From contig JAACJK010000017.1 in assembly GCA_013368325.1 (NCBI GenBank), positions 62,001 through 126,000 of the forward strand: DNA of 64,000 nt. The letters run 5' to 3'. Every line of letters starts with the position of its first letter. Position 1 is the first letter of the stretch. A model generated the notes under the pieces. That model had not been told where the DNA came from. It made no database searches and saw only the letters and a list, made by a program, of their open reading frames with translations. The stretch comes from Ephemerocybe angulata. Lineage: Eukaryota; Basidiomycota; Agaricomycetes; Agaricales; Psathyrellaceae. This document shows, piece by piece, positions 46,170-58,870 of this stretch. The position numbers and the translations under genes were made by a program.

Positions 46170-48060
46170 TCAAACCGATGACTCTGGCTCCATTTGTGAA
46201 GCCGACACGCCTTCCACTGCGTCGACCACTGGCATTTCGACCAGCTCTACATCTAAATGGTGGTCACAATCTGGCAATTCATCGTCAGCGAGGCGTATGC
46301 CTCCTCCCGAACCCCGGCCGTCTTCATCACCGTCCGCCTCGTCTAGCTCATCACAGTTTTCGTCGACATCAAAGATCAGCGCGGAAATCGTGCGTTTCAA
46401 GGAAGGGTCTTCTATTTTTCGCAGACTGAGGATTAACGTTGTGCACAACAAAGGGGACAGAACGTCCCTCAGTCTGATGATTTAGATATAGTATGCGTTA
46501 TTGCGTGAAGGTACCCACTGGCTGGAGGATTGCGACAACAAAAAGAGAATTTTAAGCACTGACATGCGAACCCCACGTCTCACTATCGAAAGACCTATCC
46601 AGTCGAAAGCTACATCAGCAAAAATGAGAGCTGTGGTATTAGTCAGTATCTTGGGCAGTGTAATGCCGGGAAGATCACTCGCCAACTTCAGAGAGGTAAA
46701 AGCCTCCTCCTAAACGGCGAATGCTACGTAGTAGTCGATTGTCCTGCCCCCTGTAGCGCCAGGCTATAACATAGACCCCCAGAATTGTTGTTGCTAAGAC
46801 GCACATGAGATCGGCGTCATACACCCGACTTTTTAGCAGAGATACCCACGGGTGCGCCACATCAGCATAATAACTCGCCCCCACATGCCCCAGCGTATAT
46901 CCCATATTACTATTATACTTCTCGGGGCCACAATTATGCCGCTCGGGTCAGTGCACTCTAGGAAAGCAGCGGGGTACTTTAGGAGGAATTCTGTCAGAGC
47001 CACACCGAGCTTTTTTAGTACATGGTCGCATCGCTTTCTGGGTGCTCCGATTAACGCACTCCTGTGGGTTAGATCCACCGCCAATTTGGTAGCAACCAAG
47101 GGTACAATGTATAGCTATAATTCTTGCGTCAGGATCACTCTAAGAATTATGGGCGTTGCAAATATAACTTACACAGGACACCGTGCCGAATAGCCACATG
47201 ACTCGACGTTTTCCACCCAACATAGCATACAGGCCAAGGAGGATCGTAACTGAAGGTGGCATTAGAATAGTCTTTGGTGAGTTGTGAGAAATAGCCTACA
47301 ATCCATCGATAGTGTCGTGCTAACTGTCGCAACTTAAAATCTGTGAGAATGGGGGACACTTGAATATCAAAGGGTGAGGTTGGCTCAACTCCATTGAAGG
47401 GCTCGGATTGACAGGCAAAGAGCCTGTTGGTATATCGTGGCAGCTTGTACATCAGTACTCAACATATGCCGATTTGCACGACTCACCGTAGACCGTCGGA
47501 GCGCCTCCATCCCACTTAGATTCTCTGAAAGTCCACTGAGTAAGACGGTAGAGCGATACGGGTGCTGTCTGACGGTTTACCGATGAAGTTGGAGATTGCG
47601 CGGATGACTGGGCCATAACGTGTCAGAAGGTACAGGATCTTCCCAATAGTGACTCCCTTCGTCCATATGCACCGAACCTGTGAGATCGTATTATTGGGCG
47701 GTAGGGGCGCACTCTAATCCTGGGTGACTCGCCTCCCGGTCCAGCGTTGTACAGCAGTGGTATGTCTACCAACTGTTAGTGGCGTACCGTAACGGGCCTA
47801 TCTGAATATACATACATAAGCAACATCACAGGCCGCTTATTTCGGTGAGTTGGCGGCACAAACTTAATTGTGAGCTTGTCCATGACGCACCTTCTACGTA
47901 CTGAGAAATATGTCAGCACGCTGGAACTCATCTTTGCCACATGACTAACCCTTACTTTCTGTTCATTACTGGTGAAAAGCGGCCTTCCGACGAATGAGTT
48001 GTAAAATGCGCCGTGCTGTTCTTCAGGGTACCAGGTAGGAGTCCTGATATCACACGCCAT
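46170..48060 (-). CDS. DUF6533-type multi-helix membrane protein, 5' end uncertain
   Basis: A family of about seven-helix proteins of unknown function, expanded in Agaricomycetes. The characteristic first domain is seen as RCIWTKGVTIGKILYLLTRY followed by GPVIRAISNFIG (47635-47570). Later segments match the family pattern: SVTILLGLYAMLGGKRRVMW, ATTILGVYVIAWRYRGQDNR, LLRSIRRLGGGFYL and ILSLRKIEDPS. The tail is acidic (DENCDELDEADGDEDGRG) and stops at 46170. A first exon beginning MACDIRTPTWYPEEQHGAFY at 48060 is possible but does not resemble known N-termini, and I could not join it to the DUF6533 exon in frame. The gene is either intact with exons I missed or partly decayed. Confidence 0.55.
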
Positions 48061-50940
48061 TTCTTATCTTAGATGTATCCGCTTTCATTCAAGGTCCTGT
48101 TATATACTTCAAAGTCGGCGCTTAATATTTGGATATAGGTGTGAGCATGTGAGCTGTGTGCATCTATTCCATTTCTCAAAATGATGATCATTTAGTTTCA
48201 CAGCATCTGGCGTAGGTCCAGGCTCCAGCGATCCTCTTCGCTACCTGAATAGGCCTCTCTGGAACAATTGGGTTAAATAGTCATGGGGAAGGACGCCTAA
48301 TACGCAGCTAGCTTTTACTGTGGACAATACACTCTACACACACGCTAGTGTCGGCTATAGCTTGTCGCCCTTCCCAGAGATCGCGGGTCACACGGATGGA
48401 TCGGTAGGATCGGTAGGTGGTAGGTCATCCACCTCCATAATAGAAGCACTTCTCCCGTCTGTCTAAGTGTGGGTTCGGCGAGTGAATAAATGTGACATCT
48501 CTCTCTTTCATCCGAAGTAAACCCATCATCGACGGCTATAATTGGCTGTGTCCATATGATCACGGAGAATCGAGCCAGAGGCATGTAGAGCCCATGATAG
48601 CCCGCCATACGTATAGAAATAGATTAGACCTAGACGCAAGTAAAGAGGAATCAGTCGGGTTGACGGATAGATCATTCTTCCCTTTCTATCCTTGACTGAT
48701 ACGCAGCGGTGCTACAGGCACTATAGGTCACTCATCGCTAACCAGAAGACACTATTGTATGAAGATCGGCGGCCATTGAGCAACTGGGACTGAAGTACGG
48801 ATTAGGTGGTGCCTGCACACATGCAGGACACAGACCTCACAACAGCGGCATGCCGCCTGTGCGGTGACTCAGATATAAATCCATTGCAGGGTCTCGCATC
48901 TTTTCAACTTCCTTTAGACGCCCACGGGTCAACCAAAGTTCCGAAAGGCGTCCTTCGTCATCCCATCTGCGTGGGAAAGTACCTGGAAGGGATCTGTTAT
49001 GGACATTATTCGGACTAGGACTGGTGTCTCCATCTCCCGGTGGATCAGTACAACATATCTTTTCATCGAGCTGTCGTTCGATGACCAGGAAGCTTCCAGG
49101 CAGGGCTAGGCCTGCGAGCCAGTGATAATGAAGAAATAGTATACGAGGCTCGGTAGAAATAAACGGGGGACTGAGCTAGCGCTTGGAGTTCCAGAGAAGG
49201 CGATTTCGCAAATACGGAACCTACTTCGATCCCTATCTCGGGAGGCGGTTACACGTTCTCACACAGCCCCAGGTACCAGTAACCAGTACGATTCCACTGT
49301 TCTTCATTCGACTGTCGACATCGCAAGTAGAAAGCGCAGCCATTCTATCATTCTATGCGGCGAAGGTGAGAGCATCTCTCCTTTAAGCGCACACGGGAGA
49401 CGATCGAAGCTTCAATAATAAAAATCTTTCTCGACCGATTAGGACATCGTGCAACGCCGACCCCTTGACCTAAGTATCTCTCGAGGACTTCTTTCCACCC
49501 AGGGATGTACGCGATCTAACGAACCACTGATGTAACGGATAAAACTGGGGATGTCCAGCCGAGGAGTCCCGGCTTTCGATGAGGGCTGATCAATGCAAAG
49601 AGAAGGTTAGGTTCGTGATACCTCCAGCATCAGCGATGGCTAACGAAATCCGCTCCCGGGATAGACCACACTCGCCCACTGGCATGGGCACTAACAATTG
49701 CACTCACTCACGAGCAGTATTAGTCGCTCAGCCCAGTCCACCTTGAAATCTGAGCGAAGGTGGACTCGACTCAAAGCACTCAGGCATAATCGTGACTCAG
49801 TGTGGGTTCACTTGGGACCTATTCATTTTGGGATGTATCTGTAACCCGATGAACTTTCTGCTCTGCACATGGAGAATATCAAATGTTGACTTTCACTGAC
49901 ATAGCTTATATGCTGGACACAATGGGCTTGACTCCTCGGAAATTGTGCATGAACCGAGCGCCCACAAGGAACTTGCCCGAATTTGGGCTGACCATGCGGA
50001 GAGCTTCATGCCCAGGACGTACCCTTTCCCTGACACCGCTTCCCCAGTATTTAATTGATTTAATTGATCCCTGATTTCGTATGTAGATGTCAGCGCGCCC
50101 TCTGTTTCATGATGGTTTTGCCTTGCTACCTATTGTGGATATCGATGACGAGGGATATTTCAAAGATTCTCGCGGCATATCTAACCCAAATCTGGTGTAC
50201 GTTCGTCTTCGCTTTCTTCTTCTCACTGGCACCCAGACTTATCCTTCATGAATAGGCCACGGCGTTCCTCCTAGCGACACTGTCCCCACCATCCCCTGGA
50301 AAGAAATCGCAGCAGCGCCTCATCGCTTCTATGATACCGCCGAGTTCGAGTTCCCCTGTGCGTTCAGAAAGATTAATAGACATTGTACGGGAGTTCGAGC
50401 ATAGAGAAAGGAAGATTAAATGGCAGCGCAAAGCGGGGTATCCTGGGATCAAACAAACATCGTGAATGGGACTCGATTAATCGGTCAATCCATAAGAAGG
50501 GTGGAAAGTTGGAACGGGGAGAAGGATTAAACATATTCAAGGGGGTATAGGTAGGTACGATTAAACATGCCTTAGATATGTCGTGTTCAATCGCTTTGGT
50601 GGCCGCATATCTCGCACAGCCTCATTTTCAATGTGTTCCCAGGTCTGCCTGAGATGACCGTAAGTATGCGAATCATCGATCGCATGATTGTACCGATTAA
50701 ACGTACTTGTGTACCTTCGGTTACAGCGGGGTAGTGCGACGATGGCGCTCATTTACAAGTGAGTTCCATGTCAAAAATGGAGGAAACAAACAGAAACGAA
50801 AAGTGGAGAGCGGGCAGTGTGAATAAATAGACCGATGACGAATCGACTCGGGGTTGACTGGAGTGCGGATAGAGGAAGCGGAGCACCACGAGAGGAAAGA
50901 GGAGAACTAGAACGAGGAAGGAAGGCGAAGGGATGGGGGC
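48061..50940. other. gene-poor stretch
   Basis: No supported gene. Short frames at 48806-49018 and 49883-50255 have no relatives I recognise and no linked exons. The sequence is not obviously repetitive. Confidence 0.45.
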
Positions 50941-50992
50941 ACTCACCTGAAGGACTCACCTGAAGGACTCACCTGAAGGACTCACCTGAAGG
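50941..50992 (+). repeat. four perfect tandem copies of a 13-bp unit
   Basis: The unit ACTCACCTGAAGG is repeated four times without change. On the minus strand each unit reads TTCAGGTGAGT, which contains a consensus 5' splice site (CAG then GTGAGT). The array directly abuts the HSP60 fragment. Confidence 0.85.
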
Positions 50993-51262
50993 ACGAGGTG
51001 CATGCCCTCGATGATCTCTATATCGCTCTCAACCGTGCGCCCGTACCCATGACACCCTCCTTCCCCACACTCTCCATCACCTGCGCAATGAGGTTCGCGA
51101 CATTAGTTTCGCCGTTCGCCAAAATTCCTAGGAGTAGATGGCACTGACAGCGGGTGCCGTGCCGTCTCTGGCGATTTCGTGCGTCTTGGCAGCGGTATCC
51201 TGGACGAGGTGCACGCCAAGGTTCTCGAACCTAGATTTGAGCGTCAGTGAAGGCGCGAGGGT
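50993..51262 (-). pseudogene. HSP60 gene fragment, inverted and decayed
   Basis: Read on the minus strand it encodes LTLKSRFENLGVHLVQDTAA followed by KTHEIARDGTAPAVSAIYS. It then skips to the region of NGETNVANLIAQVMESVGKE after a deletion and frameshift, and ends near EIIEGMHLV. This matches exon 3 of the neighbouring HSP60 gene ([20 protein letters not shown]), missing about 55 codons in the middle. It has stops and frame changes. It lies 580 bp from the functional gene in the opposite orientation. Confidence 0.8.
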
Positions 51263-51842
51263 GAGGTGCAATACGCGTGTATACAGGGAAAATAACGTAC
51301 CTTATCACAACTCCGTAGGATTACCGTAATAAATACACACCTAGAGCAAATTATATCCCGATACATTGCCAATCTCAAATGTTCAACGTACACCCGAAAC
51401 GCTTGATTGATATTGGGATTATGCTGATTCTGGAGCAGGTGTTGTTTCAGTTATGTATCCGCAATGAGGGCTTTCAGAAGTTCTTCTTTCCTGCACCATG
51501 CCCGAGATTCAACGCGCACAGATTAACCAGAATATCAACGTCAAGTCGCGCTCGTGCTCTATCTGGTTCTCCCTCCCTTCTCTCGACCTCTCACTCTCCC
51601 AAGTTCCAATGCTCAATAGAGTCGGCGCGATATTTTTTACCCCTCCCGACAGAATACAGCTCCTGCCGGGTCCTACACGGTGATCCTGCCAAGCCACGAG
51701 TTTGGGGCAGGATCGAAGGAGTCCACTTCGGCAAATCCCGCTCCGTGCGGCACTGTGTTTGGGCGGGATGGCTGTGCCAAACACTGATGACTGGCGCGCT
51801 TGAACCACAACCGTCGCGTCGTACTAGCGGTTTCCGCCGACC
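51263..51842. promoter_or_regulatory. HSP60 upstream region
   Basis: 580 bp between the fragment and the HSP60 start. A 9-bp inverted repeat GATCCTGCC..GGCAGGATC lies near 51682-51716, and the word GGGCGGGAT is near 51760. I do not see a canonical run of three heat-shock units, though AGAAGTTCTTC near 51477 is close to one. Confidence 0.4.
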
Positions 51843-54714
51843 ATGCACCGACTCTCTACCCAATCCTCGCGCTCCCTCCGCCGCGCCGCCGAGCGCGCCG
51901 CGCGCAAACAGCCACAGCCTGCGCTGACGCGCGGGGCGCACAAGGACATCAAGTTCGCGCACGACGGACGGGCGAGCATCCTCAAGGGCGTCGACGTCCT
52001 CGCCAACGCTGTCAGTGTCACCCTCGGGCCCAAGGGTACGCTTCTCTCCCTCTCTGTCACTGTTCTAGCGTCCTCATTACCTCTGTAGGACGCAACGTCA
52101 TCATCGAGCAGCCGTTCGGCGGTCCCAAGATCACCAAGGGTACGTTCACCTCTTCCTTCTTTCTACGTATCGAAACTCCCGCTGAAGATATTGATATTTT
52201 GTGTAGATGGTGTGACAGTCGCCAAGAGCATCACGCTGAAAGACAAGTTCGAGAACCTCGGCGCGCGCCTCATCCAGGACGTCGCCGCCAAGACGAACGA
52301 GGTCGCCGGCGACGGCACCACGACCGCCACCGTCCTCGCCCGCGCCATCTACAGCGAGGGCGTCAAGAACGTCGCCGCCGGCTGTAACCCCATGGACCTG
52401 CGCCGCGGCTCGCAGGCCGCTGTCGACAGAGTAGTCGAGTTCCTCAGCACGCACGCACGGACTGTCACGACGACGGCGGAGATCGCGCAGGTTGCGACGA
52501 TTAGTGCGAATGGGGACACGCATGTGGGGAATTTGATTGCGCAGGCGATGGAGAAGGTCGGGAAGGAGGGGGTTATTACGGTGAAGGAGGGACGGACGAT
52601 TGAGGATGAGATTGAGATTACGGAGGGGATGCGCTTTGACCGGTAAGTCCGCCCTCTCTTTCCCGCTTCGTTTCGTTCGTTTCGCTTCGTTCCTTCGTCG
52701 CTCGTTTCGTTTCATGGGTTTCCGTCGGGTCTGGATAGCGTTGTTCATCCGACCCCTCATTCGTTCTCGCCTCCTCGGTTTCTCCATCGCACCCGGGCGT
52801 CGTCTAGGCGTGCGCGAGTTCAGACCTCCTTTCGAGATCGTTCTTCGTTCTCAGTTTGCCCCCGTCGCCCGCCTTATTACCATTCCTTCGTTTGTTCTCC
52901 GTGTGACCGACGCTAGTCGGTCGGGCTAGAGGCTCGGGTCGTCTTTCGGAATGTTCATTCGTTTGGATCCCTGTTTCACTTGTGACCAGGCTTCTCTTGG
53001 AGATACATACTCGAGAGCTTGTCGCGTTCTCCTGACTCGCTCCTTGGTGCCGAGCACCGTCCCCATCGTCCCTTTTGTGCTCGATGGGGCTTTGTTGTTT
53101 CGTTCGTTCAACGTCGCGTCATGCCATGTGGCATGGGGACGCATGTGTATCACCCTCCGTTCATTCGTTCAGCTTTTTCCTTTCTTTCGTTCATTCTATT
53201 TGCGAATCGTGTTCGGTTCGTGCGTCGCTCCGTGCCTTCGTGGGGGCGGAGGTCTTTTTCTCTCTCCCTTCGGTTGGATGGGATGAAGGCGAGGCTAGTC
53301 GTAATTGCGCGTGTTCCGTCGTTCATCTGTGTGGGTCGTTTGTTCGTCCGTTCTTGCGCTTCCATTCGCGCGAGGAGGGATGGGAGGAAGGATATGGTTG
53401 ACTTCGAGGCTTCGGTCATGGAAGCGTTCGTATTCGTTCGTTTGGCTCGTGCGAGTTCGTCGTTATCCCTTCATGTTCTGCCACCATTTTCGGTTTCATT
53501 TCGACTTCATAATCTCGCATCACCCTTCCTTCGTTCACCCTCTCTCTCGTTCGGTACTGACTCCTCCCCTTAGCGGCTTCATCTCCCCATACTTCGTCAC
53601 CGACGTCAAAGCCCAAAAAGTCGAATTCGAAAAGCCCCTCATCCTCCTCTCCGAAAAGAAGATCTCTTTACTCCAAGACATCCTCCCCGCCCTCGAAGCC
53701 GCCGCGCAGGCCCGCCGCCCCCTCCTCATCATCGCCGAGGACGTCGACGGCGAGGCCCTCGCCGCGTGCATCCTCAACAAGCTTAGGGGCCAGCTCCAGG
53801 TCGCCGCCGTCAAGGCGCCGGGCTTTGGGGATAATAGGAAGAGTATTTTGGGCGATTTGGCGATTTTGACGGGTGGACAGGTGTTTACGGATGAGGTGGA
53901 GGTGAAGTTGGAGAAGGCGAGCGTGGAGTTGCTTGGGAGCACGGGGAGTGTGACGGTTACGAAGGATGATACGATTATTCTGAATGGGGAGGGGAGCAAG
54001 GACGCGATCCAGGCGCGATGCGAGCAGATCCGCGCGCTCGTTGCGGATCCTACGACCTCCGACTACGATCGTTCTAAGCTCCAGGAACGTCTGGCGAAGC
54101 TTAGCGGGGGTGTGGCGGTCATCAAGGTTGGAGGAGCGAGCGAGGTTGAGGTGGGGGAGAAGAAGGACCGGTACGACGATGCGCTGAACGCTACGCGTGC
54201 GGCGGTGGAGGAGGGTATTCTGCCTGGAGGAGGTGTGGCGCTTCTTAAAGCGAGTCTGCAGCTTGCGACTACGAGTCCCGCGACGAGTGCGGGGAATGCA
54301 GGCGCCCCTGTTGCGGCGGATGCGAAGCCGATTTCGACGGCGAACTTCGACCAGGAGCTCGGCGTCGCTATCATCCGCCGCGCCATAACCAACCCGGCTA
54401 GGACGATATTCAAGAACGCCGGCGAGGAGAGCAGTGTCATTGTGGGAAGGATACTGGGGGAGTATGGAGTTGAAGGAAAGTTCAATTGGGGGTATGATGC
54501 CGGGCGGGGCGAGTATGTGGATATGGTGGAGAGGGGCATTGTGGATCCGTTGAAGGTTGTGAGGACGGCGCTTGTGGATGCGGCGGGTGTTGCGAGTTTG
54601 TTGACGACTAGTGAGGCGTGTGTTGTGGAGGCTGCTGAGGAGGAGGGGGCGGGGAAGGCGCCGATGGGAGGGATGGGAGGAGGTATGGGTGGAATGGGGA
54701 TGGGGGGATTCTAG
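51843..54714 (+). CDS. hsp60: mitochondrial chaperonin HSP60
   Basis: This is the nuclear gene for the GroEL-type chaperonin that folds proteins in the mitochondrial matrix by ATP-driven cycles with HSP10. Four exons (51843-52035, 52089-52139, 52207-52642, 53574-54714) total 1,821 nt, giving 606 aa, slightly longer than the usual 570-580. An Arg/Ser-rich targeting peptide ([20 protein letters not shown]) precedes the mature start near [20 protein letters not shown]. Signature stretches are [56 protein letters not shown] (nucleotide binding, catalytic Asp), [20 protein letters not shown] and [18 protein letters not shown]. The C-terminus has the typical Gly-Met tail ([15 protein letters not shown]). 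The third intron, 52643-53573, is 931 nt, far longer than every other intron here. An insertion [20 protein letters not shown] in the equatorial domain explains part of the extra length. Confidence 0.95.
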
Positions 54715-57187
54715 GTGATTGAGTAGAGGGTCGTCATTGGGTGGATGGATGGGCGCTCGATTCGTTGATTCGTCGCTTCGCCGTACACTCTCTCGTTTTA
54801 ACCGCGACCTTGACCGTAGAGTAAAAGTACCATCTCGCTTCTAGCGCTTGTTGTAATCCGCACATTCCTACCCCTTCTCGTTCTCGCTGCATACATACAT
54901 ACATGCATACATACATACTTTGCTCGTTCGACTCGATTCTCACGTAGACTTAATTCGTTGGCTATAATACATCCCCACTCTGATTAGAATTCTTTCTTCG
55001 TAGTGTTTGAGGTGAGGGCCCAGGGCGCGAAGTTAAGTTGACGTTGGCGTTGTGTTCGTCAAGTTCGTCGGGTTGGCGTCGAGGTTGTCGGGAGTCGGGA
55101 GTCAAGGGTGTCGGGAGTCAGGAGTCGAGGACGTACATACTATGTATTTGGTGTTCGGTGTTCAATCGCGCTCCGGCGCTAGCTTTCAAGTTGTTTGTGC
55201 TTGGTGCGGTGGGGCTCCCGTTTGGTTGAAACGGATGGATCCCCGTGCTAGTTGTGTTTTAACTTCCTGTTCGTTCGGGTGGGAGGGCGGTATTTGAGAT
55301 TTCGAGAGTGAGATGAGATAGGGTGCGGTGGGCGGGGTCGAGGGGAGTTCGGGGCGATTTAGAGTCTAGATCACATCCCGCCGCGGTGCTTCGTATTTAG
55401 ATAGCTTAGATCACATAGACTGGAGCCATTGGAATTGACCAACCTGGTTCACATCGTGCCCGATCGCATAACAGAGTCGCTCACGGTGACATTCCTAGCT
55501 GCGGGACCGACGAATGTAAGTATCAGCCCACCCGACCCTGAGAGGGGAGACGCGCATCTACACGTCGCCTTCCCATTTCTCATATGAGTGTACTCAGAGA
55601 CGGTACAAACACATCCTGGTGCACGATCTGGTGCGATCAACGAATCCGCCTCCGCGCGAATCCACCATGTCATGCGCAAATGCCGGATGGACTCTATCGG
55701 CTCCGTACGAGTATGACGTCCGTCCACACCGCCGCGGTGTCCGACTACTCCAAGACCAGATGCACCGAGTATTAATTCATTAAGCGATGCCCTGAAATTC
55801 AGCATTAATTCACTCACGACTGCGACGTAGAGTAGTGTTCCCCAACGTTCAAAAACCCAATCGTGCCAGAGCAGCGGCCCATCAACTCGACTCGTCCTCG
55901 ACCACGGGAATGGCACATCTGCTAGCCTTCATCCGACCTATTCACGGTTAGTAATAGTTGATCCGTAGCAGACACACAAGTCCGCACACCCCAGAGACTA
56001 TGCCCCTCCGAGCAGAATAGTAGTCGAGCGTCCAGATCAGCGACGTTCGCAAATGTCGATAGTGGCGAATGGAGTGGAAGAAATCTGACTCGGTGATAGC
56101 CCAAACGCGATAACCAAAATGAAAATGAGTTGAAACGGTCCACAACTAACACTATGGGCACCAGATCAAAAGCGCGTGTGCCTTATTCGGGTTTGTTTGA
56201 GACAATATGCAGAATTTGATCTGGGGTGAAGCTCTCGGGGACTTGTGAGGCCTGTTATAAATGTGCACCGAATAAAAGCATGAATATACAGGTTGGCATA
56301 TGAATAATATACACCGAAATAGTCACAGATGAAGCAGGTTGTCATGTTTAAGCTGATTTAGAAATAAGGCCTCCAAAGGCCCTCCGGTTAAATCCTGAGT
56401 GTTTTTAAAATAGAGCACCCTGATATTTTTCACATAGACCTCAGAAACTTACTGGAAATATGTACCTCTGGCATTTTACAAAGATCCTCACAGGGCCTTT
56501 TCACAATGTGGGCCGCGTACTCTTTATGAATTAGGCATCGACGTCCTTTGATGATATGTGTCCGTGGTATTTGATGAACCAAGCCGAGACACCTATTGGA
56601 AACATGCACATACGGCATTTTTCAAATATCCTCAGCAAACATGAGGCTGGAGGATCTTTAGCTTTCACCAACAGCGTGGTGCTGCGCACGGGCCTCAGTC
56701 GCGGCCCCGCCATCTGGGCGCTTACTTGTTCCACCCGCTCCGTCCCTCTCAGATGGCTTCCTTGTAGTTGCAACATTGCTTTCGGTAATATAGGGTATTT
56801 ATTTCAATATATACATGTTATATCTATCGTTTATGATCATGAGGTTTTATGCTATAACTATGCGCCTGTACATCAAGATAAGTTCACTGTTAGTCTTTGT
56901 TGTGCTTCCGCTGACCCTAGCCCCGCACCCACATCCTCACCATGTACACTACACTCGCCTAGCCCCGCGCCCAAATCCTCGCCATGTACACCACACTCAC
57001 CACAGCCCCAATTCCACACACAATCGCCGCCACGTCCTTCGCCGTCTCCAACAACGTCCTCGCCCTCCTCGCCGTGCTCGCCCTGGTGCTCGAGGTTCGC
57101 CTGCCCTGCCCCACACTTCCCATCTCGATGTCCCTGCCCGGGCCAAAGGTCAGTGTCGTGCCCTCGCCGTGTGTCACAACTCACAAC
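54715..57187. other. intergenic, no supported gene
   Basis: Contains a CATA microsatellite (about 54888-54917) and GGGAGTC minirepeats (about 55088-55130). Near 56930-57000 there are two copies of a CACCATGTACAC-type segment about 53 bp apart. The open frame starting at 56556 passes through these repeats and has no recognisable domain. Confidence 0.45.
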
Positions 57188-57991
57188 TCACCCTTCGATT
57201 TCGACCTCGATATCCCCTCCTACCTCCTGCCCGCCTTCCTCCTCCCGGCTAGACGCCCCGTTTCCTCCAATCGCGCTCTCCTTCTCCCTGCCCTCGTCAA
57301 GACCCGCGATGTGGCCTTCGTTGCCATCGGGTCTGTGCCCGCCTCCTTCCACCTCGCCACCCGCTTCCTCGACCTGATCGAGGAAGCCCGCGCACTTCCC
57401 ATCCTCTTCCTTCAATGTCTCCTCCCCTTCGCTGGCGTTGGGCGCGTCCCGGTTGCGCTCGTCGCGTGCCGCCTTCAGCGCCCGCCCTCCCTCTCCTTCC
57501 ACTTTCTCCCTTTCGTCCTCCCGCTGTCCTTCTTCGCGCCTTCCAGCGTTCGAAGTGCATCTTCGGACGCCGTCCTCGTCGGCGTTGAACGCCCCCTCGT
57601 GAGCGCAGGAATGCGGCCCATCGCATTTGGCCCCCTCGCATCCGGCCATCGCCGCCCGTCTTCCCTCTCCTCCTTCCTTCTCCCTCCCCTCCTCCTTTTG
57701 GCGTGCTTCTGGCGTTTGGGCGTTCGAACTTGCACTTCGAATGTCGCCGTTGCTCGCCTCCATCGCCCGCTGGTTATCGGTGGGGTCTGGCGCATCGCCC
57801 TTGCCCTTCTGGTCTCCGTCCTTCAGAGCTTGCCCTCCTTCTTCCCCCTCCTTCTCACAACTGTCCTCCCGCTGACCTGCTTCGCGTGTGGGCGCGTTCG
57901 TTGAACTTCGAACGACGACCTCCTCCTTGAACCCGATCGGCCCGTCGTGCGTGCTTTTTTTCGTCTCCCTGCATGAACAAAAGCTTTTCAT
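57188..57991 (-). CDS. possible repeat protein with three ~57-residue units
   Basis: An open frame of 267 codons, hydrophilic and Glu/Gly/Arg-rich. Three imperfect tandem units can be aligned: one beginning SSTNAPTREAGQREDSCEKE, one SSNAQTPEARQKEEGREKE and one TSNAGRREEGQREDEREKVE, each followed by a GGxAL or GRRAA stretch and a NADE or NASEGE tail. No family is recognised. The opposite strand is also open over most of the same length (56984-57904), as expected for GC-rich repeats, so coding status is doubtful. If real, it is a disordered or helical repeat protein. Confidence 0.3.
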   Translation of the reverse strand: MKSFCSCRETKKSTHDGPIGFKEEVVVRSSTNAPTREAGQREDSCEKEGEEGGQALKDGDQKGKGDAPDPTDNQRAMEASNGDIRSASSNAQTPEARQKEEGREKEGGEGRRAAMAGCEGAKCDGPHSCAHEGAFNADEDGVRRCTSNAGRREEGQREDEREKVEGEGGRALKAARDERNRDAPNASEGEETLKEEDGKCAGFLDQVEEAGGEVEGGGHRPDGNEGHIAGLDEGREKESAIGGNGASSREEEGGQEVGGDIEVEIEG

Positions 57992-58249
57992 AAGGACACA
58001 GGGTGGGCAGGCCGTTCATCGACACTTACCTGCTCCTCTCCGGCGCTTCATTCCGTCCGACTTGCACTCGTTGCATGGCAGGAGAGGGTGGATGGGAGTT
58101 GGATGGGCGTGGGGGACGCGTTGGTGGTCGTTGAGGTGGACGACAGCTGCCCTTGCATGCCTTGATGGCATGTTCTCACCTTACCCAATTTTTATGTAAA
58201 TGTTCATTTAGGCGCTGGCGCCCCGCCCAAAAAGGGCGCTTTTCCCGCC

Positions 58250-58870
58250 CCGCGTCTTCCCCCGGTGATCTACGACTATTCGTCGACGTATTGCATCGAG
58301 AACACGCTGAGCTACGGCCTCGAGCGGCGCGTGGTGTGTCGCTCTGAACAAAGGTGCGAACGAAGTTGCCGTCGGCTTCGATGAAGGAGTCGTGGTGATC
58401 AAGCTCGGATGCGACGAGCCGAGCCTATGTTCAGCATGGATCCCTCCGGCGCAAGCTCATCTACACGAAGAGGAAACCTCGCCACCGTCGAAGCGTCCTC
58501 TCAAGCCGACTATGGACATGGGCACGACCGAGGTCTTCCCCACCGCGATCCTCCGCTCGCCCAATGGCCGCTTCGTGACCGTCGTCGGCTATGGCGAGGA
58601 GTACATCATCTACACCGCCCTCGCCTGGCGCAACAAGTCCGGTTCCGGCATCTCCTTCGCATGGGCTCCCGAATCCCGATAGCAGCACCTACGCTGTGTC
58701 CTCGAGTTGAAGGTGAAGCTGAAGATCAAGAAGACCTTCAGGGAAAAGTCCGGGAGTGCTGGAAGTGGGGCGACGACGAAGGGGAGTGGCAGCTGGGCTG
58801 TCGAGCAACTGTACACCGGTCCCGTCCTTGGTGCACGCGGTTTAGGGTTATTGGTTCGATTTTGGGATCC
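58250..58870 (+). pseudogene. beta'-COP (Sec27/COPB2) gene fragment
   Basis: The sequence encodes, in shifting frames, pieces of the coatomer beta' subunit downstream of its WD repeats: STYCIENTLSYGLER, then CVALNKGANEVAVGFDEGVV and VIKLGCDEP, then FSMDPSGA. After these come MGTTEVFPTAILRSPNGRFV, EYIIYTALAWRNKSGSG, ISFAWAPES, LKIKKTFREKSG and LYTGPVLGARG. Several one-base frame changes separate the blocks, and introns seem absent. Only the middle of the gene is present, so this is a decayed partial duplicate. Its 3' end runs into short CCCTGCAGG repeats and then the satellite array. Confidence 0.85.
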
